Origin: Callaeas wilsoni
Lineage: Eukaryota > Chordata > Aves > Passeriformes > Callaeidae
DNA length: 64,000 nucleotides
Assembly: GCA_013398955.1 (NCBI GenBank)
Contig: VWPU01019018.1
Location: 35,595-99,594 of the forward strand
Direction of reading: 5' to 3'
Both the position numbers and the translations under genes were made by a program. The notes under the pieces are model-generated. The model made no database searches. It was not told the DNA's origin and saw only the letters and a list, made by a program, of their open reading frames with translations. Positions 52,501-60,061 of this stretch are shown in pieces. Positions within the stretch are counted from its first letter, which is position 1, and each line of letters starts with the position of its first letter.

Positions 52501-53223
52501 GCATCAGTGATGCAATGCTAAATGAAAAATTATTCCTAGCAATAACCATCACCTTCACATGCCTAATTTTCTTCATGATCTTCACAGTCTTGCAACCATA
52601 CCTCTACACGCCCCCCCCAACACAATCATTTTACCATTTTCGTACAGATAGAACAAGAACAGCAAAACTACTCAAATTCCAAATTTGAAGGCTCCAAGCT
52701 CCTGGCCACAGAACGTATTCCCCCCATCTACTCCCAGTGATAAGAAGATTCTGTTACCATTAGAAGTCTGTTGAACAGAAAAAGGTGAAAAATAACTCAT
52801 TTTTAAAAGCAAACAAAGAAACAAGAGGTAAGGTAAAAGAGCAGCCTTAGAAAATCCACTCCTTTTGCAAAACAATAATCCCCATATACAAAAGTCAATT
52901 ATCATTCTGTATCTTTGTCTGCTGAAGTCAATGCAAGTTACAGACAGTAGTGATCAAGGCTCCAGAGTTAAAAGAAAAACTAACTCACAAAAATGCCTGT
53001 AACAGAGTATTTCTGCCACTCCTATGAGAATATCAGAATCTCCTGTGAATAAATCCAATTACATCATTTAACAAATACATTTCATTCAAATTCTAGCTTT
53101 CTCACCAGTCCAGCCAGTATAGGCAGAGCAGTCATGTGGATCTGCCGTCTTCAGCCCTTCCTCCATTTGTTGCAGAAGGTCCTTGATTTTTGCCTGGATC
53201 CGTTTTGAGAACCGAGCATTGAC
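34447..53223 (-). CDS. LANCL2: LANCL2 (LanC-like protein 2), exons 2-9, 5'-partial
   Basis: Spliced on the minus strand from 53223-53106, 48631-48424, 46234-46087, 45475-45329, 42301-42119, 39824-39648, 36369-36297 and 34562-34447, giving 389 residues plus stop. The human protein is 450 residues, the rest coming from exon 1 with its N-myristoylated start. The fold is a seven-repeat alpha/alpha barrel; its GxxG motifs are visible as GWTG, GDAG, GRAG, GMAG, GAPG, GTAG and GMAG. Zinc ligands are Cys253 (HWCHGAPG) and Cys299-His300 (GICHGTAGNGY), spaced 46 apart as in LANCL1 (C276, C322, H323). The family adds glutathione to dehydroalanine/dehydrobutyrine in damaged proteins; LANCL2 is also reported to bind abscisic acid and to act on Akt. 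All phases close, with no broken codon. Confidence 0.97.
34563..36296 (-). other. LANCL2: LANCL2 intron 8
   Basis: 1.7-kb intron. It contains a small GC- and CpG-rich patch (about 35582-35665) with a CTCF-like site at 35608-35626. No repeat element recognised. Confidence 0.85.
35608..35626 (+). promoter_or_regulatory. CTCF-like motif in a small CpG-rich patch
   Basis: GCGGCAGGTGGCGCACG resembles the CTCF core (AGG(G/T)GGCGC). It lies in an 80-bp CpG-rich island within AT-rich intron, also containing CAGCCGCGGCGC. Motif match by eye only. Confidence 0.35.
36297..36369 (-). CDS. LANCL2: LANCL2 exon 8
   Basis: 73 bp, phase 0 entry after GTTCCTCAG; encodes FAEWCLEYGAHGCRIPDRPY then SLFE plus the first base of Gly, with donor GTAAAG. 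This is the conserved segment before the last barrel repeat. Confidence 0.96.
36370..39647 (-). other. LANCL2: LANCL2 intron 7
   Basis: 3.3-kb intron. It carries a short tandem duplication at 38177-38221 and an imperfect hairpin at about 36501-36526. No mobile element recognised. Confidence 0.85.
38177..38221 (+). repeat. 24-bp tandem duplication
   Basis: Two adjacent copies of TTCTCTCAGTTACATGCCTC followed by TGAG (38177-38200) and TAGG (from 38220). The first 21 bases are identical, so the duplication is recent or conserved. Confidence 0.9.
39648..39824 (-). CDS. LANCL2: LANCL2 exon 7 (second zinc site)
   Basis: 177 bp, 59 codons in phase 0 on both sides. Acceptor ATTCCGCAG, donor GTGAGC. 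It includes SDVIWQRGLLRKGYGICHGT and AGNGYSFLSLY; the Cys codon is at 39732-39734 and the His codon at 39729-39731, the second and third zinc ligands. The start TFKEDKYLKD replaces the human VFKEEKYLKE. Confidence 0.97.
39825..42118 (-). other. LANCL2: LANCL2 intron 6
   Basis: 2.3-kb intron. A tRNA-Ile/CR1 SINE (41969-42102) begins only about 16 bp from the exon 6 donor. It also has CA-rich low-complexity sequence (about 40611-40676) and a short AT microsatellite just before the SINE. Confidence 0.85.
41969..42102 (+). mobile_element. tRNA-Ile/CR1 SINE (TguSINE1-like)
   Basis: The 5' part matches the 3' half of tRNA-Ile(AAT): TTAGAGC, then anticodon stem-loop TGGTG-CTAATTA-CACCA with anticodon AAT, then a B box GGTTTGATCCC at about 42001-42012. 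It then switches to a CR1-type tail (GGACTCGATGATCCTTGTGG, CCCTTCCAACCCAGAATATT). Such SINEs are mobilised by CR1 machinery recognising that tail. This copy is 5'-truncated, degenerate at its end and antisense to LANCL2. Confidence 0.85.
42119..42301 (-). CDS. LANCL2: LANCL2 exon 6 (first zinc site)
   Basis: 183 bp, 61 codons in phase 0. It encodes PIANVDQETLAELVKPSIDY, VRHKKFRSGNYPSSLSNETD and RLVHWCHGAPGVIHMLMQAY plus Lys. The zinc-ligand Cys codon is at 42164-42166. The donor GTGAAT is weaker than the usual GTRAGT and is followed almost immediately by an inserted SINE. The acceptor is TTTTCTTCAG. Confidence 0.97.
42707..43312 (+). mobile_element. solo LTR (ERV, ERVL-like)
   Basis: 606-bp element beginning TGTCCTGGGTTGCAG and ending CAGACCAGCACA, flanked by a perfect 5-bp duplication TGGAG (42702-42706 and 43313-43317). 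ATTAAA (43256-43261) lies near its 3' end and sets the + orientation, antisense to LANCL2. It has a near-tandem internal repeat: AAACCAGGTGGGGC occurs twice (about 42755 and 42820). No internal viral genes accompany it. Confidence 0.87.
43467..43557 (+). mobile_element. CR1 3' tail fragment
   Basis: Short, 5'-truncated CR1: TTGGGGTGTTCTGTGCAGGG, then GGAGTTGGACTCGATAATCT, then CCCTTCCAACTCAGCATATT and CTATGAT. This is the conserved 3' end of the family. Antisense to LANCL2. The start is approximate. Confidence 0.85.
45329..45475 (-). CDS. LANCL2: LANCL2 exon 5
   Basis: 147 bp, 49 codons in phase 0; acceptor TTTTTCTTAG, donor GTAAGA. It includes VIDAIIESGKNFSKEERKTD, RCPLLYQWHRKQYVGAAHGM and AGIYYMLMQ. 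The HGMAG motif is one of the glycine turns of the LanC barrel. Confidence 0.97.
45476..46086 (-). other. LANCL2: LANCL2 intron 4
   Basis: 611-bp intron, the shortest in the window. No repeat or regulatory signal recognised. Confidence 0.88.
46087..46234 (-). CDS. LANCL2: LANCL2 exon 4
   Basis: 148 bp. It completes a Lys codon with G, then encodes LLQLQRTVISTDAELPDELL, YGRAGYLYALLYLNTEIGPD and TVPQSVIKE, ending in phase 0 at GTAAGA. The ELLYGRAGYLYALLYLNTEI core is invariant against the mammalian protein as I remember it. Confidence 0.97.
46235..48423 (-). other. LANCL2: LANCL2 intron 3
   Basis: 2.2-kb AT-rich intron. No mobile element or additional exon recognised. Confidence 0.85.
48424..48631 (-). 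CDS. LANCL2: LANCL2 exon 3
   Basis: 208 bp. It finishes a Gly codon, then encodes IALLYLQLYRVTKNQSHLQR, SLDYVKRILRNLNGRRVTFL and CGDAGPLAVGAVVYHKLKND up to Ala plus two bases of Lys; donor GTAAGT. It aligns without gaps to the human exon. Confidence 0.97.
48930..49972 (+). mobile_element. solo LTR (avian ERVL family)
   Basis: About 1043 bp, flanked by the 5-bp repeat CAAAG (48925-48929 and 49973-49977). The left end is degenerate (no clear TG); the right end is GCATCAACCCACTACA. Family hallmarks are a TATA-like ATTTAGGAAG stretch near 49106, a central series of diverged CTGCAGCCC/GGAGCAG-type repeats (49200-49600), AATAAA at 49781-49786, and TTGCCCATGATGGTATTTGG downstream. It is antisense to LANCL2. 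The long plus and minus open frames here come from the repeat structure and are not genes. Confidence 0.85.
50531..50570 (+). repeat. 20-bp tandem duplication
   Basis: CAGCACCACAAGAGTGCTAA is followed directly by a second copy with two A-to-G differences. Intronic, two copies only. Confidence 0.9.
51867..52472 (+). mobile_element. solo LTR (avian ERVL family)
   Basis: About 606 bp. It starts with a TCCTGGTTTCAGCTGAGATA signature and ends GCCAGGTGGGGTTAAATCAC, the ends typical of a common avian ERVL LTR. ATTAAA lies at 52323-52328 and an ATT/TAT-rich microsatellite at 52257-52315. The first base of the expected TG is mutated and no matching target-site duplication is seen (GGATC left, ATTAA right), so it is older or rearranged. 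Antisense to LANCL2. Confidence 0.85.
53106..53223 (-). CDS. LANCL2: LANCL2 exon 2
   Basis: 118 bp, entered in phase 0 after TTCTGCTTTCAG. It encodes VNARFSKRIQAKIKDLLQQM, EEGLKTADPHDCSAYTGWT and the first base of Gly; donor GTGAGA. The first residues differ from human (IIHNFIRRIQ), but KIKDLLQQMEEGLKTADPHD is identical. Confidence 0.96.
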
Positions 53224-55952
53224 CTGAAAGCAGAAGACAGGGAATAAGCCAGAGAAGAATAGAATTCAAGAATGCAAAGTGCCTGCTCCACTTTCTTGTT
53301 TGAGAAGAAAACCAAACCAAACCAAATCAAAAAATACCTAGGAAATAAATAACACATACGGCAATCAGTAGCATCAAGGTGGTTCATCTTAAGTGTGTCT
53401 CATGTAAATGCATTCTGACTACATTTCAGGGTAAGTTACAAGTACCTACATTAGACAAAAATTACCAGTGGATTCTTTAAAGTCACACAAAGAGCAGCTA
53501 TGGACACTGTGACAGTATGTAATTCTCATCAGGGTCCTGGTACCAAGACCATGTTATGGACAAACAGCACAGGCCCCGTGTTATAGGTGCTTGCTCTCAT
53601 CACAAGGTCCCTGCACATCCTTTGTAGCACTGCAGAGCAGGAAATAGCCCAAGGAAAAGAAATGTTCATACTCAAGACAATCAAGCTAAAGAAGATGAGT
53701 AGAAGCAGCTCAGCAGCTTCAGCTCAGGCATGAAGGCAAAGAAACAAGTCTTTGATTTTACACACTGCTTGCTTTTACTTTTTACCAATAAAAGTTTATA
53801 TAGATGAAATACATTAAATGTAACAGAGGATACTTTACTCTTGCCAACATTTCTCTCTCATTATGCACACTTTATGGGAAGATATGTTATTGATTATTCC
53901 TTAAAGCCTACGGAACATGGAAATTAGAATGCTACTAAGGTCTACAGCACATCCCAAAAGTGCGGGGTTTGGATAAATTACAGGTCCTGGATGCCACCAT
54001 GCAATTGATTACTCAAGACATACCACATTTTGTACTTTTGTTCAGAGTAGAATTTCAAATAAAAATCAGTGATTCCAAACATCCATCCAACAGATTCAGA
54101 AATCAGAAAGATTATAAGAATTGCACAAGGCTTCTGACACACCAGAAATCTCCAGGGTCAATGGTTCAAATCCATTTAAGGATATCCATAGTCAGATAGG
54201 AAGGGAGAAGGAAGTCGTGCCATTGTATCTCACACTAAACACTCATTCTAGAAACATACTAGAGACACCTTAACCTTCTCCAGTATCTCTAGAAATAGCA
54301 ACCAAACACAGCAGGCATCTGATGCCTGTTACTCATCAGCCTTAATATGGTGTTAAGCACCTTTCTGTTAGGGAACTGTACTACGCATCCACCTCACCAC
54401 CACCCTTCCACCCTCCCATTTTTGACTAGTTCAGTGAAGTCTCAACACAAAACAAAACCTTCCCCAACGGCAGGGCTTCTCTCCTTCAAAAGACAGCTAT
54501 GTCAATGCCAAGGCATATGGTGAAACAGCATGAGGATATTCACGCGGATGCATCCAGGCATAGAGCTCAGCTTATCTGACAAGAGTGAACTAAGGCTTCA
54601 GACTCCCCATTTATTTACCTACTGCACATCACAAGCATGCTGGTTCTCTTTTTGTTCTGACAATACACCTGCTGTTACCAAATCAAGATATTTTATATCA
54701 AACATCAGATTAAATTACCTAGACGTAGAAGGGGAATACTAGGACATCAGGACACCTGGGTTCTGCATTGAAACCTCACTCCCATACAAATAATTTAGCT
54801 CAGGTTGGTAATCCCGCCCTCTAGAATGTGAACTGTAACTTACTTGTCTTGGTTCAGTGCTTGGAAAAGCACAGATGAAAAGGATATTTTTATTAATATT
54901 TTCGTAATTATCTGTAAGCCCAAACAAAGCTACTCCCAAGCTTATGTCAATGTGGATAGGTTGTAAGTGGCAACCAAGTTTTCCCCAGCTATCTACTCCT
55001 TCACCCTGCCTCTCTTTTTTCCTGGTTGTTCTGAAGCTTTCACAACTGAACACTGTCACTGATCATTTTATAAGATTCCTCTATAAGCTTGTAACAGATG
55101 CTTACATGCACTAGAATAAATTAATTACATGAAGAAATGAATGCTGAAAGGTGGCGTTAGAAGATTTAGAAACTTCCTTCAAGGAATCTTAAGGCAGCAT
55201 TACAACTGAACATAACATGCACACTTTTGTGGAACACAGATTGATTTTCATCAGAAGCACACTCATCTCACAAGGATGTTTCCAGTTGGCATTCAGCCTT
55301 TTCTGTGGGTGACTTGTTATTCCTGTAGGGACAAATGAAAACCAGGAAGCCTGATCTCTGATATCCAGTGGCACATTTACTTCTGGTTCATAACAGACCG
55401 GGTGATAGCAGGAGCTGAAGAGTATCTTTAAATAGAAAAGGCTCTTTTCAGGAATTCAACTGCTGCATTACTCCTCTACTGCTGCAGAAAGATCACTATC
55501 ATCCCAAACACTGCTCAAGTTTTATATTGGCAAAACACAAAAAAAGAGAGCTCATTCCTCATTATATCAAATAAAGCCTTGTGCCATATTGGTTATGGTA
55601 AATAAAAAGGCTCATTATCAGCACAACAGTAATGCAGAAAAAACGAAATATGTTGGTTTGGAAATTAATAATTTTGTTATTTATTTGAACCATATCACTT
55701 TTTGCATTGCAGTGAGACAGCAGGCAAAGCTACGTCCCAATACAAAGTCTTCCAAAGCCAACAAAAATGTAAAGAACATAAGTACTTATGTAACATCACT
55801 CACCTTTGGCACTAATGACAAGGTGTCTAAATTATGCCGTTCTTGTTAGCAATATATGTTTCCCCTATCTGCTTTCTTTCATTTGTAGGGTTTCTAAAGA
55901 GAATTTAACTCATCTTCTTTTGTAAATTCAGCACTAGAACTACACATCTACA

Positions 55953-56060
55953 TTAGACCATGGTGCTAATAACACCAAGGTCATGATGGGCCATTCACTT
56001 AAGAGTCAGACTCGATAGTTGTTATAGGTCCATTCCAACACAGAATATTCTGTGATTCTG
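55953..56060 (+). mobile_element. tRNA-Ile/CR1 SINE with deleted B box
   Basis: Second copy of the same SINE type. The anticodon stem-loop TGGTG-CTAATAA-CACCA (anticodon AAT) is intact and closer to tRNA-Ile than the first copy. The stretch carrying the polymerase III B box is missing: AAGGTCATG joins directly to ATGGGCCATTC. The CR1-like tail follows and ends AGAATATTCTGTGATTCTG. Antisense to LANCL2, transcriptionally dead. Confidence 0.82.
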
Positions 56061-57886
56061 TTATTACAAAAAATACATCATGATGCAAATAAAAATCTCC
56101 TAAACCCCACAAACATTTCACTTGCAGTCAACATTACAATAACATACCAATTCTTACTGACCTACTTCTCCATTGCAACCCTATCCAGCTTTACAGCCAT
56201 GGCTTTAAAACAAACCAGAACCAAGAGCAGCTGAGGCACTAAGAAAATGCTATATATATATTTTATACCATGATTTCTGGTAGGTAAGAGAAGTCTGTAA
56301 CTTTAAAGTCTTGCATGCACATTTAGACCAAGTATCACAGTGCTGACTTAAGTCTGACAATGCAACCCTGAGACCTCATGGCACGCCTTTTTTCATTAAA
56401 AGTAGCACTCTGGTTTGACAGACACAGGATGAGTTATCTCATTAGCATTTGTCAAAGGCATTTAGATACCCACGTGTTGTTCAAAAACACCTCTTGGCAT
56501 TTACTTGCTCATGACACCTATGCTAAGGAACTTGTGCAGAGTCACAGCAGGGCAATGGAGACCTGAGCTCACAGCTTCCTCACAAGCTGCCAATATACCA
56601 ATCTTTCTTGCCACCACCAGCTCCCAAAACAACCATCTGGCTCTTAACTCTATTTTAATTCATCAAGTTTTGGGGGACTGATGCTATGTGCAAAACCAGA
56701 CTGCAGAAGTAAGCAACTGATTCTGCAGAAGTGGAAAGGAGATGACCTATACACACAACGCTACCTATCAAACAAGCAAAATACACTTCTATTTCATCTC
56801 ACTTTGTTGCTGGTGATGTGTAGAATAGGACACATAACATGGTGCTGTGCTATCTTTCAGCCAAAGTGCATTTCAAAAAGAAGAAAATACAGCTCAAGTT
56901 GGTACTGCAGCAAGAACTCATTCAAAAACCAAACTTGCATAGAAGATCGCAGAAAGGACATGACAGACACTAGCAAGGAAGAATGGAGTAGGGGAAAACT
57001 CACAGCTCTACTGAAATGAGGAATCCTGGCTGTACAGAAGTCATTGGGAACTTTGCCACAGACAGTAAGGGAGGCAGCTTTCGCACACAAGCATTGGAGC
57101 ATGGATTTATTGAAGCAGGATGAGGTCTCATGCTCACCTCCACAGAGTTTCTGCAAAAGCAGACCAGAAGGGACGGCAACAGAATCCCATATGCAGATGC
57201 TAGCCAGGTCTGCTAGGAGGTGACCAGCTTTTTTGTACAGAAGAACAAGTTCTACTTTATTTTTACCTAAGTCAAAAGACTCTTACAGCTTCAAGAGCAG
57301 CACTTTCTTCTCTGAAAATACCAGATACTGTCGAAGCTCATCATCCAGCCTCTGAAATGCTCAAACACGCTTCTCACTTCTCAGACAGTCCTCCAGAAAC
57401 AAATACCAGTTCTGCGAAACCACATGTTTAATAAATGCTTTGAAACGTTGCTGTCTGTAGAACACGTGGCACTGTTTTTCAGTGATCTGTCACTTAGTGC
57501 CATACATGTGATAATGGGCGAAAAAAGTAAAAAAAAAAGGGGGGGAGGGGAGGAGAGGAAGAGAGGGAGAAATCAATAGCTGTAGGCAAACTCCTACACT
57601 GCTACAAATGCCAGCTTAGGAATAGGCTTTAAACACAGTCATCACGCTATCTCAGAGGATATAAGGGCGTGGAAAAGATCATTAAAAGGCGAACATTCAA
57701 GTTATAGAAAGAACTATTTAAAGCATGTGAGAAATAAGAAGACTGTGTCTCTAATGCATTTGTGTGTGAAAGAAGTTATATGTCTCATTGGTTGTAAGAC
57801 AGCAAAAGTCCAAAGCTTAAAGATTTATATCATGACAAAGAATCATCAAAAAGCTCCAGATTATTGGTAACAAAAATAAACATGAT

Positions 57887-58854
57887 TGTAGGGGGTTTGG
57901 GTTCTTCTTTTGTTTTGTTGGGATTTTTTCTCTTCCTTGAAGAATTTTCCCCATAGGTGTGGGTGATGGCCCATCATGGCTGGATACTTCACAGACAAAG
58001 GGGGTTATCAGCTCAGCGGAGAAGGCCGGTGGCCTCTCTCTCGTTACCTGGGAGTGCCCAGGGGGGGGGAAAATACCGCGAGACGGGAGACTGGAGACGG
58101 CAGGGCGGGGTGGGGGGGGACAACTCTCTCTCCGGGGGCTCGGACACGCTCTCACTCTCTCGCTCGACTGGAGAAGAGGAAGGAGGCGGCCGAGGCTGTT
58201 TGGAGAGGAGTCTTTCGGCTGTCGTCGGGGACCAGCCTGGTCCTGCTTCTTTTGCCGCGGGTGAGCCCCTGCTCCTAAGAGCAGCCCTTCAGACTGAGAC
58301 CTTATTAACACCCACCTCACTAAGGGAAGGACTTTCTTACCATCTGCCTGGGTGCCCCGATCCCTCCTCTGCCTGCCTCCCTGGGAGCCCGGCCCTCGCC
58401 GCTTCTTTCGGGGCTGGTCCCAGCCTTCGCTGCTCTGTAGCCCCGCACCTCCTGCCTACTGAGACCTCCCGGGGATTTTTTCCCACTGCGGCTCCAGACC
58501 GTGATACATCTCCTCCACCATCCCAGGACTTCTGCCCGTCTCTGCCGTCCCAGCTTGCCCAGCCGGAGCGCCCCTGCCAGCTATCACCAGCATGGCGACA
58601 AAGGGGAAGGTGTCCGCGGCCGAGACATCCTCTTACTGGGTTTTTGTGGTTTTGTTTTGTCGTTAATACCCAAATTGTTGTTGTTTGTGCCTCATTAGAT
58701 ACCCTAGTAAAGAACTGCTATTCCTATTCTCATATCTTTGCCTGAGAGCCCCTTAATTTCAAAATTATAATAATTTGGAGGGAAGGGGGTTTACATTTCT
58801 CATTCCAAGGGAGGCTCCTGCCTTTCTTGGTAAACACCTGTCCAAACCGAGACA
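57887..58854 (+). mobile_element. solo LTR of an endogenous retrovirus
   Basis: 968-bp GC-rich element beginning TGTAGGGGGTTTGGG and ending CAAACCGAGACA, flanked by a perfect 5-bp duplication ATGAT (57882-57886 and 58855-58859). An AGTAAA (58706-58711), probably a decayed poly(A) signal, precedes about 145 bp of U5-like sequence and suggests + orientation, antisense to LANCL2. No internal viral sequence is present. A 262-codon open frame (57957-58745) inside it has no viral or cellular resemblance. Confidence 0.83.
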
Positions 58855-59924
58855 ATGATTAACAGATATCCTGTGTTTTGGGAAATGGAGACTGATAAAG
58901 CAAAAGAGCAATACTGAAAATCACTGGTTCTCCAGGTAGCCTAACACAAGCATGCTAACTCTTGAAAGCTGAGAAAATAAAAGTCTCTTGTGAGTCTGAT
59001 TTAAAGTCACTCACTACACAGAAATCTCAGGCTCAGCTGTGACATTTTTAGGTGGTCTTCAAGTTGCAAAAAAAGCTGAAACCTCTACCAATTCTGTCTA
59101 AATGACCTCAACACACAAAGAGCAAATATATTCCACATATTGAGCTTGACAGCAGATCAGTGCAGTTAGACCCAAACAAAATTTATTTTCACCAGAAAGC
59201 AAGTACCTGTTCTCACACTTGCCCACACAACTAGCTGGAGTAACAACTCATTAACATGCAGGTCTGCAAGATAAAACTAGAAACTGACGAAGAGTGGATG
59301 GATGTGAGACAATTTAATCAGAACTTGGGGTTTGATTTTACAAAGTATTTTCATTCAGAACTGGTTGACTAAAACCAAACAGGCTTAACTCTGTGGTTAA
59401 AACACTGTCCTGAATAGCAGGAGAGGCTTTCACTACAAAAGCATCAGAAAAGCCCTAAGTGGCATTCAGTGATGACCTGTGCTGTAGGAAAGAAGCAGCC
59501 GTTCTTCCTCTCGGGCTGTGTACAACTGCCAGGAGTTAAGAGAGGGACAATGAAGTGCAACAAACCGATTTTCACGCTCAGTTTTGACCAAGACTCTCAA
59601 AAAGTAAAACAAACTTTTCTTCTGAAGAATCACAGAGAATACTGCAAACCTTGTTTGTTTTAGAGTCCCCTATGAAAATATCCTATGCCTGAGATGGGGA
59701 GCCAGGAAACGGTCAAGAAAATAACAAGCTCAAGAAATGCAGCTACCTCATCCTACATCTCTGAAAAAAGTGGGGAGAATTATTTACTGGCTTTGGAGCT
59801 TGAATTTTGCCTCCAGTGCAATAAGTTGTATAATTCCCACTAGTGTAAGTTGTTGCTGAGTCAGTCCCAGAACAGAGAGAACTTGCTGCTCCCAGTGAGA
59901 TAACTAAAATGCCCAGTGAGACAA

Positions 59925-60000
59925 CCCCCCAAAAAACCCCAGACCCAAAACAACAACCAAAAACCCACCAAAACCAACCAACCAAAAACCCAAAAAACAA
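59925..60000. repeat. C/A-rich low-complexity tract
   Basis: Runs of C and A with almost no G or T. On the minus strand (LANCL2 sense) there are five G-runs of at least three within about 70 bp (6, 4, 3, 3 and 3). Confidence 0.8.
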
Positions 60001-60035
60001 AGGGAGAAGACAAGTGAGGCTATGACAAAACCCCC

Positions 60036-60061
60036 TATATATATATATATGTATGTATGTA
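60036..60061 (+). repeat. TA/GTAT microsatellite
   Basis: About seven TA units followed by three GTAT units. Simple repeat in intron. Confidence 0.9.

Larger units (their letters stand above)
48632..53105 (-). other. LANCL2: LANCL2 intron 2
   Basis: 4.5-kb intron. More than a third is two solo LTRs (48930-49972 and 51867-52472), both antisense to the gene. A 20-bp tandem duplication lies at 50531-50570. Confidence 0.85.

Noticed and set aside
58140..58310. GC-rich block as LANCL2 exon 1 or a promoter CpG island
   Set aside because: Its limits coincide with LTR ends and target-site duplications, and no frame shows LanC-like sequence.
57957..58745. 262-codon + strand open frame as a cellular gene
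   Set aside because: It lies wholly within a GC-rich solo LTR bounded by TG...CA ends and a perfect 5-bp duplication, and resembles no protein.
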